Part shown: positions 42,914 through 50,604 of the stretch, one piece after another | Position numbering within the stretch: the first letter of the stretch is position 1 | Layout of the letters: every line of letters begins with the position of its first letter | Assembly: GCF_004123145.1 (NCBI RefSeq) | Contig: NZ_SDKC01000001.1 | Coordinates: 2,823,501 to 2,887,500 of the forward strand | Direction: 5' to 3' | Source: Blautia faecicola | GTDB taxonomy: Bacteria; Bacillota; Clostridia; Lachnospirales; Lachnospiraceae | DNA length: 64,000 bases | The notes under the pieces: model-generated | The model's database searches: none | Told to the model about the DNA's origin: nothing | What the model saw: only the letters and a program-made list of their open reading frames with translations | Position numbers and translations under genes: made by a program

Positions 42914-42936
42914 TGCCGCAGACCGGAATCGAACCG
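42914..42936. repeat. attL: 3' tRNA-Leu fragment
   Basis: 23 bp identical to the tRNA-Leu 3' end at 47839-47861, beginning TGCCGCAGACCGG. Sequence diverges immediately on both sides. It is the displaced end of the original tRNA gene. Confidence 0.88.
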
Positions 42937-42994
42937 TTTTAAGCAATCACAAATACTGATAGAAAGGGGCTTTGAGGACTTCATCACGGTCTGG

Positions 42995-43014
42995 GTGTTC
43001 AAAAAGTGTTCAAA
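42995..43014 (+). repeat. Paired GTGTTCAAA repeats, left end of element
   Basis: GTGTTCAAA at 42995-43003 and 43006-43014. The same 9-mer occurs twice at the other end (47757-47765 and 47767-47775). Probably arm-type integrase or excisionase sites. Confidence 0.6.
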
Positions 43015-43039
43015 TGTTTCTCATTCACAAACCGTATTT

Positions 43040-43882
43040 TTACTTGTAAAATGCTTCAATAGCTTGTGCTAAGAAATCAGCAGTACCTTCACCATATTTC
43101 TCATCAGTCATAGACTTAATTCTTTCGTTGCGATAATACTGTGCCTGTGCCATCATAAAACCTTGTTCTTCTTTTATTTGTGAAAACTGCTTCATAAGTA
43201 AGCCATATTCTTCAACAACTTCTTGAACTTCCGAAGAATTTACATCACAATTTCTTTTTGCAATTAGTTTTTGCAAAACTGCTTCTATTCGTTTGTTGTA
43301 ACTGTCAGCTACGTCTTTGCTAATAGGATTGTTGACTACAGATAAATATTTTTCTTTTCCTCCATACCACTCAACAACTTTGGCATAGCCTTTTTGCATT
43401 TCTTCTGATGAGACTGCCTCAATATAATGCTTTTTCCATTCTTCAACACTTCCAAACTCTTTGACAGCAAGTTCTTTCATATTGTCGGGCATATGTTCAA
43501 GCATAGTTTGAAACATTTCTTTCACTTCTGTTTTACTGAAAATTGCAAAATCCATTTTATTCTCTCCTTTCAGAATATCATCAATGCTGGTAATCAGACG
43601 TTCCATACGTTCTTTTTTTGCTACCAACATTTTTCTCTGCATTTGCAAAAGCTGGTTTCTTTCAAGAACCGGGTTATCCATAACAGCTTTGATTTCTTTC
43701 AATGGAATATCAAACTCACGGAAAAACAAAATCTGCTGTAATGTTTCCAATGCCTTATCGTCATAAAGCCGGTATCCCGCATCACTTTTTTCTGTTGGCT
43801 TTAACAATCCAATTTCATCATAATAGTGAAGCGTGCGAACGCTGATACCTGTTAAATCTGATATTTCTTTTACTGTCCTCAT
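43040..43882 (-). CDS. MerR family regulator with TipAS-like effector domain
   Basis: 280 residues. MerR helix-turn-helix (VKEISDLTGISVRTLHYYDEIGLL, GYRLYDD) about 1-70, coiled-coil linker about 75-115, and a C-terminal TipAS-like all-helical domain about 125-280 (EWKKHYIEAVSSEEM, MAQAQYYRNERIKSM), which in TipA binds thiopeptide antibiotics. AGGAGG precedes ATG. Its promoter at 43913-43943 has the 19-bp spacer typical of MerR-activated promoters, implying autoactivation. Cargo gene of the tRNA-Leu element; no resistance gene is attached. Confidence 0.9.
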   Translation of the reverse strand: MRTVKEISDLTGISVRTLHYYDEIGLLKPTEKSDAGYRLYDDKALETLQQILFFREFDIPLKEIKAVMDNPVLERNQLLQMQRKMLVAKKERMERLITSIDDILKGENKMDFAIFSKTEVKEMFQTMLEHMPDNMKELAVKEFGSVEEWKKHYIEAVSSEEMQKGYAKVVEWYGGKEKYLSVVNNPISKDVADSYNKRIEAVLQKLIAKRNCDVNSSEVQEVVEEYGLLMKQFSQIKEEQGFMMAQAQYYRNERIKSMTDEKYGEGTADFLAQAIEAFYK

Positions 43883-43912
43883 AACTGCTGACCTCCTGTT
43901 CCTGATAAGATA

Positions 43913-43943
43913 ACTTTAATCTATGACGTTCCGTGAGAGTCAA
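43913..43943 (-). promoter_or_regulatory. MerR-type promoter with 19-bp spacer
   Basis: Reading leftwards, TTGACT (43938-43943) and TAAAGT (43913-43918) are separated by 19 bp, the over-long spacing that MerR proteins untwist. A TGAC/GTCA dyad lies inside the spacer region. Confidence 0.7.
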
Positions 43944-43996
43944 TAGTTTTCAGTTCAATAAATTGATTTTTCATCTCAACAAGCTGGAATTTGTAA

Positions 43997-44374
43997 TTAC
44001 ATTCCATACATATTGGCATTCTTTACAATCACTCTATCTCCTTTTTCTAATTGTTCCTTAGAAACTCCTCTTAACCCAAGTCCAACATGTTCTGTTTTAT
44101 ATCCACAACCATTTGATTTTCGTTCTTTTGTATGTATATCGATGGTAGTAATTATAGTCTCTAATACACCTCCATTTGTTTTATAAACACACGCATTTTC
44201 TCCTTCTCTACACATTCCTGTTGATATGTTTCCTGTGGCAACTGTTCCAACCCCCATAATTGTAAATACATCATCAATAATCAATTCAAAGTCTTCTTTT
44301 AAACATAATGGAACATCTAATCTGTTCATATACTCTTTTTCTCGCTCTTTTTTGTTTTTACCAAATAATCCCAT
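43997..44374 (-). CDS. Stand-alone EF-Tu domain 2-like protein
   Basis: 125 residues. After a basic N-terminus (GLFGKNKKEREKEY) the whole protein follows domain 2 of EF-Tu: FELIIDDVFTIMGVGTVATG (EF-Tu: EDVFTITGRGTVATG), a DIHTKERK strand and VGLGLRGVSKEQLEKGDRVI (EF-Tu: VGLLLRGIKREEIERGQVL). GTPase domain 1 and domain 3 are absent. Domain 2 contacts the tRNA acceptor end and the 30S shoulder, so the protein might bind aminoacyl-tRNA or ribosome, or mimic EF-Tu for a toxin or phage factor; this is speculation. GGAGAAACACT precedes ATG. Confidence 0.8.
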   Translation of the reverse strand: MGLFGKNKKEREKEYMNRLDVPLCLKEDFELIIDDVFTIMGVGTVATGNISTGMCREGENACVYKTNGGVLETIITTIDIHTKERKSNGCGYKTEHVGLGLRGVSKEQLEKGDRVIVKNANMYGM

Positions 44375-44540
44375 AGTGTTTCTCCTTTATAACTTCAAGA
44401 TTGTCTAATTCTCCCCCCACATTATAGTTCCATTTTCTAAGCAATTCAATAAAAAAGAATAACATAACAACACACCACCTGTGCTGTCTGCTATCCTTTT
44501 CGACTTACCACCATTATTCATTTGCTGTCCGTATCTTTCA

Positions 44541-44615
44541 AAGACTAACGTTCCGCAGGATGCCCAGAGCGACGGTTCCTAACAGGGCGGAGGGTCGGCT
44601 GGGCAAGTGGACGGT
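44541..44615. other. GC-rich structured patch in the element (possible origin or RNA)
   Basis: Within the AT-rich 44375-44629 gap, TGCCCAG (44561-44567) pairs with CTGGGCA (44599-44605) around a G-rich loop. It could be a double-strand origin for the Rep protein, an oriT or a structured RNA. No nick-site motif recognised. Confidence 0.35.
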
Positions 44616-44629
44616 TCTCTACACATTCC

Positions 44630-45046
44630 CTATTCTGCCAGATATTCTATCGCCGATTCTCTTCTTCCCTCATATTTGTCTTTCGCAAGAAGTTCATTGA
44701 TAAAACACAGCAGTTTCTCCGTGTCATCATCGTCCAGTAAATCCATTTTCACCAGTATATCAAGTTCTGTCTGGTTCTTTGGATGTACGGATACTGGCTG
44801 GGACATATCAACCACTACTTTCAGCCGATTGGTTTTCTGTGTAGTTTCAATATCCGTAGTCAGTCCCATGACATGGCTTTTACTTACTCCAAATATCTGC
44901 GACAGCTTTTCCCATATAGATTCATCTCTCGGTGTTCCATTGCCGTTCTCATAGTTTGTCAGCATACTCTGCGAAATACCCAGTTCTTTTGCCAGTTCCG
45001 CAACCGTGATATTGCTTTCTTTTCTCAATTCTTTTATTTTGTTCAC
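44630..45046 (-). CDS. XRE family (cI-like) repressor
   Basis: 138 residues, GTG start at 45046 chosen because GGAGG lies 9 nt upstream (the frame opens at TTG two codons earlier). Helix-turn-helix about 1-62 (ITVAELAKELGISQSMLTNYENG), then a helical tail about 90-138 for oligomerisation. Divergent from the Rep-integrase genes; palindromic operators lie in the shared 160-bp region (45172-45190). Probably maintains the element in the integrated state. No peptidase domain, so not RecA-cleaved. Confidence 0.9.
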   Translation of the reverse strand: MNKIKELRKESNITVAELAKELGISQSMLTNYENGNGTPRDESIWEKLSQIFGVSKSHVMGLTTDIETTQKTNRLKVVVDMSQPVSVHPKNQTELDILVKMDLLDDDDTEKLLCFINELLAKDKYEGRRESAIEYLAE

Positions 45047-45130
45047 GTTCAAGCACCTCCTTCATAAGCACATTATATTTCAAGATTTTCCGTCCGTCAA
45101 TCTTTTTATCGGATATTCAGATATTTTCTA

Positions 45131-45190
45131 TTGACATTCTGCAATGCTTGTTTTATCATAAGATTATCTTAATATCTGATAATCAGATAT
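45131..45190 (+). promoter_or_regulatory. Promoter and palindromic operator of the rep-int operon
   Basis: TTGACA (45131-45136), 17 bp, TATCAT (45154-45159). Downstream a perfect palindrome has arms ATATCTGAT (45172-45180) and ATCAGATAT (45182-45190). A related imperfect site lies around 45106-45124. Likely XRE repressor sites. Confidence 0.75.
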
Positions 45191-45208
45191 CCATAAGGAG
45201 GTGAAACG

Positions 45209-45529
45209 ATGATTAGAGGAAATGACTTTATTTTAAATCCAGACAAACTGCAAGAGGAATTTCAGTTAGTAGAAGTTTCTGACTGGGTAGACTTTTCTAC
45301 AAAAGAAAAATTAGGATTCTACTATACAGTTCTTCTTCCAAAATTAAAGTTTGAGAAAGTCAAAGTAGGCATTAAAGCCAACACAGCGATTGTTACCAAC
45401 GAGGAACTTGAACAAAAAGGGCAGATTCCAGTCTCATTTGATGGCTTACATACTTGGGCTAGTCTCTATAATGGACGTCTTTCTGTCAAAGCAGAAGCTT
45501 CCAATATCAGAAAAGTGGGAATGAAATAA
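45209..45529 (+). CDS. Small element protein of unknown function (106 aa)
   Basis: Preceded by AAGGAGGTGAAACG. Sequence features are KEKLGFYYTVLLPKLKFEKVKVGIK and a C-terminal SFDGLHTWASLYNGRLSVKAEA segment, predicted mostly beta. It recalls the DUF961-type accessory proteins that sit first in replication/transfer operons of Tn916-like elements, but similarity is weak. First gene rightward of the XRE-controlled promoter, 143 bp before rep. Probably an accessory to replication or excision. Confidence 0.7.
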   Translation: MIRGNDFILNPDKLQEEFQLVEVSDWVDFSTKEKLGFYYTVLLPKLKFEKVKVGIKANTAIVTNEELEQKGQIPVSFDGLHTWASLYNGRLSVKAEASNIRKVGMK

Positions 45530-45672
45530 TTTTTCCCATTATGTCAGCCAGTCAGTGCCGGACAACGTCATAGGTGCTGAACTGGCTGACCTCTATACTT
45601 GATATATAAAACAACATCTTCCGAAAACAATCGGAACATTCATTACAAAAATTGGGATATGAGGTGAGATTC

Positions 45673-46506
45673 GTGAGCAAAACAAAAGAGTGTTTTGCAT
45701 ACAATACGAAAATCATTGAAACTCCTACTACAAAAGAAGTATATATTTACGAAAACCCTATTTTTATTCACTCGAAAGAAAAGGTAGATTTAACAGACAC
45801 AAGTAACCAAAAAAAATTTGATGAAATGTCAGCTCATAAGCAATATGACAGTTTAAAACGCAAGCAGAAGCATTACGAACAGGCTCGTTGGGATATTGCC
45901 CGTATTGTTGACTGCAACTTTGATAACAAAACAAAATTTGTAACGCTGACATTTAAAGAAAACATTCAGGAAATCCTGATAACTAACCGAGAATTTAAGT
46001 ATTTTATCCAGCGATTAAATTATTATTTGTACCATACCAAAACCCAGTTATTAAAATACCTTGCAACGTGGGAGAAACAGAAGCGTGGAGCAATCCATTA
46101 TCATGTTATTTTCTTTGATTTTCCGTATATAGCAAAAGAAAAATTACAGAATTTATGGTCACATGGATTTATTAAAATCAATCGCATTGATGTAGACAGC
46201 AAAGAAAACAGAGGTCGTTATCTTAGCAAGTATTTTGGAAAAGACCTTGATTTGAAAGAACATAAGAAAAAAGCCTTTTTTAAATCTCAAAATCTGAAAG
46301 TTCCACACGAAACAAAAGTCATGCTGACCGAAGACATTTTACATGACTTACAAAAAGAAAATATCGTCTTTCAGAAAGAATACACAAGGCAAATTTACGA
46401 TACCAACGCTTTCTTATCTACTGGTTCATGCTTAAAGGACAGCCGTGTTATCTACATCAAAATAAAAAAAGAAAATCCTTGCGTAAAGGGGGAATCTTAT
46501 GGATAA
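45673..46506 (+). CDS. HUH rolling-circle replication initiator (Rep)
   Basis: 277 residues from GTG at 45673 (GAGGTG upstream; the frame opens at a TTG seven codons earlier). Three HUH-endonuclease motifs in order: KFVTLTFKE (motif 1), IHYHVIFF with His142-Tyr-His144 as metal ligands, and RGRYLSKYFGKD with candidate catalytic Tyr183 and Tyr187. It would nick one strand at an origin and could act either in replication of the excised circle or as a relaxase. Overlaps the integrase by 8 bp. No helicase domain, so host PcrA/UvrD is presumably used. Confidence 0.87.
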   Translation: MSKTKECFAYNTKIIETPTTKEVYIYENPIFIHSKEKVDLTDTSNQKKFDEMSAHKQYDSLKRKQKHYEQARWDIARIVDCNFDNKTKFVTLTFKENIQEILITNREFKYFIQRLNYYLYHTKTQLLKYLATWEKQKRGAIHYHVIFFDFPYIAKEKLQNLWSHGFIKINRIDVDSKENRGRYLSKYFGKDLDLKEHKKKAFFKSQNLKVPHETKVMLTEDILHDLQKENIVFQKEYTRQIYDTNAFLSTGSCLKDSRVIYIKIKKENPCVKGESYG

Positions 46507-47755
46507 TCCCGTTACGTTCTCAGATATAACATTATTGAATACGTTAGCCACCTGTGCTAACATGACCACAGATGAAGTCTTCAAAGATTTTAAAATTATG
46601 GCAAATAAAAAAATCTTGGAGAATCACAAATATGAAATTTATTACTCAGAATCAGAAAAAAGCTGGCGTACTTATTTACCCGATGAAACCAAACCTAACA
46701 AACGCCGTCCTGTTAAGAGGAAGAGTAAAGAGAACCTTGAAAAAGAAATCATCAGATTTTATATTGAAAAGCAGAAAGCTGAAAACTGTCAGAATATCAC
46801 ACTGGAAGAATTATATGCTGAATGGCTTTTGTATAAAAGAGATTATACTTCCGTAAAAGCAAAAACAATTCAAGAATATGTATCTGAATGGAATAGATTT
46901 TTCAAAGATACAGAACTTGTTAAAATGAAGATAGGCGAAATCAAACCAATCACGCTTATCCGCTTTTTCAGAGAAGCTACAAAAGACCGACAGTTCACGC
47001 ACAAGCGAGTCAGTAATGCCCGTTCTGTTTTGAATGGAATAATGAGTTATGCGATCGAAGAAGAAATTATATCACATAATCCTGTCTCTGATGTGAATTT
47101 CAAACAGTTTACCTATAAGCCATTAGAAGTACAAAGTGACAATGTATTTTCCCGTGATGATACGCATAAGTTATTAAATTATCTTCGGTGTATCATAGAG
47201 CCATATTCTCTTGCAATACAGTTATCTTTCTATCTGTTTATCCGTGTTGGAGAAACAAAAGCTATCCGTTGGGAAGATATTGACTACAATAACAGGCTTG
47301 TATATCTTCACAGACAGGCGACCTGTGAACGTACATTGAATGATGATTTAACATTCTCAAGCCGAAAAGTAAAAGTAGTAAATCAAATGAAAGGAAATAC
47401 TTCTCATGGATTCCGTAAACAGTTCCTTACAGACGAAGCACTTAAAATTCTTCACAAAGCAAAGGAATTAAATCCAAATGGAATATATGTCTTTGAACCC
47501 AACGGCGAGATTATGACAACAGACAGCTTTAATCGCCGTTTGAAGAAATATTGCAAAGAAGCCGGTGTTCCTTATCATTCCAGTCATAAAATCCGCTTTT
47601 ACAATGCTTCAACAGCTTTTGACGGAAATAATCTTACAACCCTTAGTTATTTAATGGGACATAGTGAGACAGCTACAACATTGCATTACTTGCGGAATGT
47701 CAATAAGAGGAAGAATGACAGGCTTGCTTTTCAGAATCTTGGTATTTCATCATAA
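46499..47755 (+). CDS. Tyrosine recombinase (integrase)
   Basis: 418 residues. N-terminal arm-binding and core-binding domains about 30-190 (KIGEIKPITLIRFFREA), catalytic domain about 200-418 with first Arg in RVGETKAIRWEDID, His364-x2-Arg367 in SSHKIRFYN, His388 in GHSETATTLHY and nucleophile Tyr397. This is the Int-Tn916/ICE type. GGGGG precedes ATG at 46499. It sits 83 bp from the right att site. No excisionase gene was recognised; the 106-aa protein or XRE could fill that role. Confidence 0.95.
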   Translation: MDNPVTFSDITLLNTLATCANMTTDEVFKDFKIMANKKILENHKYEIYYSESEKSWRTYLPDETKPNKRRPVKRKSKENLEKEIIRFYIEKQKAENCQNITLEELYAEWLLYKRDYTSVKAKTIQEYVSEWNRFFKDTELVKMKIGEIKPITLIRFFREATKDRQFTHKRVSNARSVLNGIMSYAIEEEIISHNPVSDVNFKQFTYKPLEVQSDNVFSRDDTHKLLNYLRCIIEPYSLAIQLSFYLFIRVGETKAIRWEDIDYNNRLVYLHRQATCERTLNDDLTFSSRKVKVVNQMKGNTSHGFRKQFLTDEALKILHKAKELNPNGIYVFEPNGEIMTTDSFNRRLKKYCKEAGVPYHSSHKIRFYNASTAFDGNNLTTLSYLMGHSETATTLHYLRNVNKRKNDRLAFQNLGISS

Positions 47756-47756
47756 A

Positions 47757-47824
47757 GTGTTCAAAGGTGTTCAAACATTTTAAAACAAAAAAATAAGAGA
47801 AACGCTGTAAATTCAACGTTTCTC
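47757..47824. repeat. Right-end GTGTTCAAA repeats and duplicated terminator hairpin
   Basis: GTGTTCAAA at 47757-47765 and 47767-47775, then hairpin AGAGAAACG (47796-47804) with CGTTTCTC (47817-47824), matching the tRNA-Leu terminator at 42871-42900. The element therefore carries its own terminator to replace the one it displaced. Confidence 0.65.
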
Positions 47825-47838
47825 CCATTTTTACCTAA

Positions 47839-47861
47839 TGCCGCAGACCGGAATCGAACCG
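47839..47861. repeat. attR: 3' end of intact tRNA-Leu
   Basis: Identical to 42914-42936; covers the T-arm and acceptor 3' strand of tRNA-Leu, so integration rebuilds a complete gene. Confidence 0.88.
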
Positions 47862-47924
47862 GTACGGGTATCACTACCCACGGGATTTTAAGTCCCGGGC
47901 GTCTGCCAGTTCCGCCACTGCGGC
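47839..47924 (-). tRNA. tRNA-Leu (TAA)
   Basis: 86-nt type II tRNA: acceptor GCCGCAG/CTGCGGC, long variable arm, anticodon loop CTTAAAA (TAA), T-arm GGTTCGATTCC, discriminator A. Serves as integration site of the 42914-47861 element. Confidence 0.97.
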
Positions 47925-48002
47925 GTATACATATGAATACGGCTTCCATCGTGGGCATACATGCAAGCACTGTCCCAGCTAGCTAACTTTCATACGTACT
48001 AA

Positions 48003-48166
48003 TGGATGGAGGTGGATTCGAACCTTTTTGCTATCATTTCAGACAGTTTCGATTCGTTACTACCTTTATCCGATGGATGGAGGTGGATTCGAGCCTTTTT
48101 GCTATCATTTCAGCAATTTCAACTCTGAACTACCTTTATCCTAATGGATGGAGGTGGATTCGAACC
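48003..48166. repeat. 71-bp tandem repeat built on the tRNA-Tyr 3' end
   Basis: The 22 bases of the tRNA-Tyr 3' end (TGGATGGAGGTGGATTCG...) occur at 48003, 48074 and 48145, exactly 71 bp apart. The first two are followed by related 49-bp spacers (TTTTTGCTATCATTTCAG, CTACCTTTATCC); the third is the real tRNA. Either a slippage array or serial scars of integrations at this tRNA. Confidence 0.8.
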
Positions 48167-48226
48167 ACCGAAGCAATTTGCAGCAGATTTACAGTCTGTC
48201 CCCTTTGGCCACTCGGGAATCCATCC
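48145..48226 (-). tRNA. tRNA-Tyr (GTA)
   Basis: 82-nt type II tRNA: acceptor GGATGGA/TCCATCC, anticodon loop CTGTAAA (GTA), variable arm CTGCAAATTGCTTCGG, T-arm GGTTCGAATCC, discriminator A. Upstream of tRNA-Leu in the same direction. Confidence 0.97.
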
Positions 48227-48323
48227 ATATCTTGTCAAAGCATTCACACGCTCTGACAAGATAGAATTATAGCGCAATCTTTTTTAAATTGCAAGTCTTT
48301 TCTAACTGATTTGCAAGATATTT

Positions 48324-50492
48324 TTAGTTATTGGAAACTGTGGATGCATCTCTCTCTTTCTCAGCAGCTTCTTCCTCTTTCTTCTGTGGAAGTTCACATC
48401 CCCTGCACAGGATAATGGCTTCCAGTGGGGACATCTCCAGTTCCAGATAACCTGCCACTACCTGGTATTCTTTCTGTTCCATGTCGTAGGCGATAGCATT
48501 GCTGTCAAGAATCCGTGTCATGGTGGTGTCGATGGTTCTGCTGATACCGGTTTCCCATACTGGGATTTCTACTTTCTTGTTTTCGTTGTTGTTATTGATG
48601 ACAACAACTACCTGTTCGTTCTCATTGAATCGGCCAAAAGAAATCAGATTATAATCTTCTTTGAGCATTTTCAGAGATCCATATTTTAACACCGGAAGTT
48701 CTCTGTGCATCCGGATCGCATCCCGGTAGAACTGTAACAGATACTGGTCTTCATGTCCCCACGGATACGTTCTCCGGTTATCCGGATCGGTGAATCCACA
48801 GACACCGGCCTCATCGCCATAATAAACTGTAGGTGCACCCGGCCAGGTCATCTGAATGGCAACGGCTTCTCTTAAAATCGCTTTATTGATTCCTTCTTCT
48901 GCCGCTCTCGCACCCACTGTGTTGATACGTCCTACCCGGCTGTTAGTTCTCGTAAGGAATCTGGAGTGATCATGGTTATCCAGCTCGTTCATTGCCGTCA
49001 GAAGAGACGGTGCATAGAACCGGGAGCCGTTGTAACGCATGGAATCACGGAAGCTCTCTGCATTTCCTTTCAGTTCTTGCCGGTACTGATCGCTGTGCTT
49101 CTCAAGACCGGTCAGGAACCAGGAAACCGGCTCCATAAACGCATCGTAGTTCATAACGGTATCCCACTGATCGCCCTGCAGCCACGGGCTCACATCTCCA
49201 TAATGTTCGGCAATGATGATTGCCTCCGGATTGGCTTCTTTTACCATCTTACGGAACTTTCTCCAGAACTCATGATTGTATTCGGCACTGTATCCCAGGT
49301 CTGCTGCCACATCGAGACGCCATCCATCTACGTTAAACGGCGCAGAAACCCATTTTTTCGCGATACGCAGAATATCCTTCTGTAATTCCTCGGAGTCCTC
49401 AAAATTCAGCTTTGGAAGCGTATTATGCCCCCACCAGCCGTCATAGAATTCATTGTAAGGCCAGCAGTGTTCGTTATGGAACTTGAAAAAGTGATGATAC
49501 GGACTGTCACTGCTGATAAACGCACCCTTTTCATATCCCGGCTGATTCTCATAGATCCGTTCCCTGTCCAGCCATTTGTTAAAGGATCCGCAGTGGTTAA
49601 ATACACCGTCCAGGATCACTTTCATGCCTCTCTTGTGGATCTCCTCCACCAGCTCGATAAACAGCTGATTGCTGGCTTCCAGATTTTCTTTGTTGGTCAC
49701 ACGGTCAATATACCGTTTGGCATGGGTATTGTCTTTGTCCCAGTCCGCCAGCAGATTTCCCTCATCATGAACAATTTTTCCAAAATGCGGATCCACATAG
49801 TCATAATCCTGAATATCGTACTTGTGGTTCGACGGTGAGACGAAGATCGGGTTCAGGTAGATGACTTCCACGCCAAGATCCTGCAGATAGTCCAGTTTAT
49901 CCATGACACCCTGCAGATCGCCGCCGTAGAAATTGTTGACATCCATATTGTCCGGAATCTTGCTCCAGTCCTCGATCCGTCTGCTGTGGCTGGAAATGTA
50001 AAAATACTCATTTGTCAGCACATCATTTGAAGAATCGCCGTTATAAAAACGATCCACAAAGATCTGATACATCACCGCCCCCTTTGCCCAGTCCGGTGTG
50101 TGGAATCCAGGAACGATACCAAACGAATACTGTTCCTGTAACTGTCTGGTCACACCCAGTTCATTATAATAACAGACAATCTTGCCTGCCTGAATCTCAA
50201 AATAATAGTGGATCGGATCGTTTCCTACCGGGATCTCGATCGCATAATAATCAAATCCTTCCCGACTCTCCGCCACTTTCATCTCTTTTCGGATCGCGCC
50301 GCTGATAAAATAAACGGCATCCACATTGTTTTTCATCGTCCGGAATCGAACCGTCACAACATCTCCCGCTTCCGGCTCCATCGGAGTTCTGTACTGTGCT
50401 GTCTCGTCGCTGTATAATGCCCGTTTGTTAAATACCGGACGCATTTTATTGATATATTCCTGTACGCGAAGTACATTATTCAAATCTTCCAT
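48324..50492 (-). CDS. Glycoside hydrolase family 13 (neopullulanase/cyclomaltodextrinase-like)
   Basis: 722 residues, no signal peptide, so intracellular. N-terminal beta-sandwich about 30-130 (CBM34-like), then a catalytic barrel with all four GH13 regions: DGVFNHCG (I), GWRLDVAAD with nucleophile Asp (II), IIIAEHYGD with acid Glu (III) and ELDNHDHSRF with the third acid (IV), followed by a C-terminal beta domain. The CBM34-plus-barrel layout is that of neopullulanase, cyclomaltodextrinase and maltogenic amylase, cleaving alpha-1,4 and some alpha-1,6 bonds in imported dextrins. The last about 25 residues are Glu/Lys-rich. No transporter adjacent; substrate inferred. Confidence 0.92.
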   Translation of the reverse strand: MEDLNNVLRVQEYINKMRPVFNKRALYSDETAQYRTPMEPEAGDVVTVRFRTMKNNVDAVYFISGAIRKEMKVAESREGFDYYAIEIPVGNDPIHYYFEIQAGKIVCYYNELGVTRQLQEQYSFGIVPGFHTPDWAKGAVMYQIFVDRFYNGDSSNDVLTNEYFYISSHSRRIEDWSKIPDNMDVNNFYGGDLQGVMDKLDYLQDLGVEVIYLNPIFVSPSNHKYDIQDYDYVDPHFGKIVHDEGNLLADWDKDNTHAKRYIDRVTNKENLEASNQLFIELVEEIHKRGMKVILDGVFNHCGSFNKWLDRERIYENQPGYEKGAFISSDSPYHHFFKFHNEHCWPYNEFYDGWWGHNTLPKLNFEDSEELQKDILRIAKKWVSAPFNVDGWRLDVAADLGYSAEYNHEFWRKFRKMVKEANPEAIIIAEHYGDVSPWLQGDQWDTVMNYDAFMEPVSWFLTGLEKHSDQYRQELKGNAESFRDSMRYNGSRFYAPSLLTAMNELDNHDHSRFLTRTNSRVGRINTVGARAAEEGINKAILREAVAIQMTWPGAPTVYYGDEAGVCGFTDPDNRRTYPWGHEDQYLLQFYRDAIRMHRELPVLKYGSLKMLKEDYNLISFGRFNENEQVVVVINNNNENKKVEIPVWETGISRTIDTTMTRILDSNAIAYDMEQKEYQVVAGYLELEMSPLEAIILCRGCELPQKKEEEAAEKERDASTVSNN

Positions 50493-50542
50493 GTTTTCCC
50501 TTCCCTTCTCGCAGTCGCTTATATTTTATTTTATCCTACTGC

Positions 50543-50595
50543 AAAAAAAAATACAACCTGGACCTTGGATTTTCCGCCAAATGTCCGGGTTGTAT
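50543..50595 (-). terminator. Terminator after the YczE-like gene
   Basis: 13-bp stem with one G-U pair (50551-50563 with 50583-50595; ATACAACC/GGTTGTAT at the base), followed leftwards by a T9 run. Ends the leftward YczE transcript and separates it from GH13. Confidence 0.88.
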
Positions 50596-50604
50596 CTTCT
50601 GTTC

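Larger units (their letters stand above)
42914..47861. mobile_element. 4.9-kb integrative element in the 3' end of tRNA-Leu
   Basis: Bounded by 23-bp direct repeats of the tRNA-Leu 3' end (42914-42936 and 47839-47861). The integrase gene lies next to the intact tRNA copy, as usual. Cargo: MerR/TipA regulator, EF-Tu domain-2-like protein, XRE repressor, small unknown protein, HUH Rep, integrase. No conjugation genes, so an integrative mobilisable or satellite-type element. AT-rich relative to flanks. Confidence 0.88.

Noticed and set aside
42939-43039. Possible second tRNA fragment left of the MerR gene
   Set aside because: Only the 23-bp 3' end of tRNA-Leu is present; no cloverleaf can be formed beyond it.
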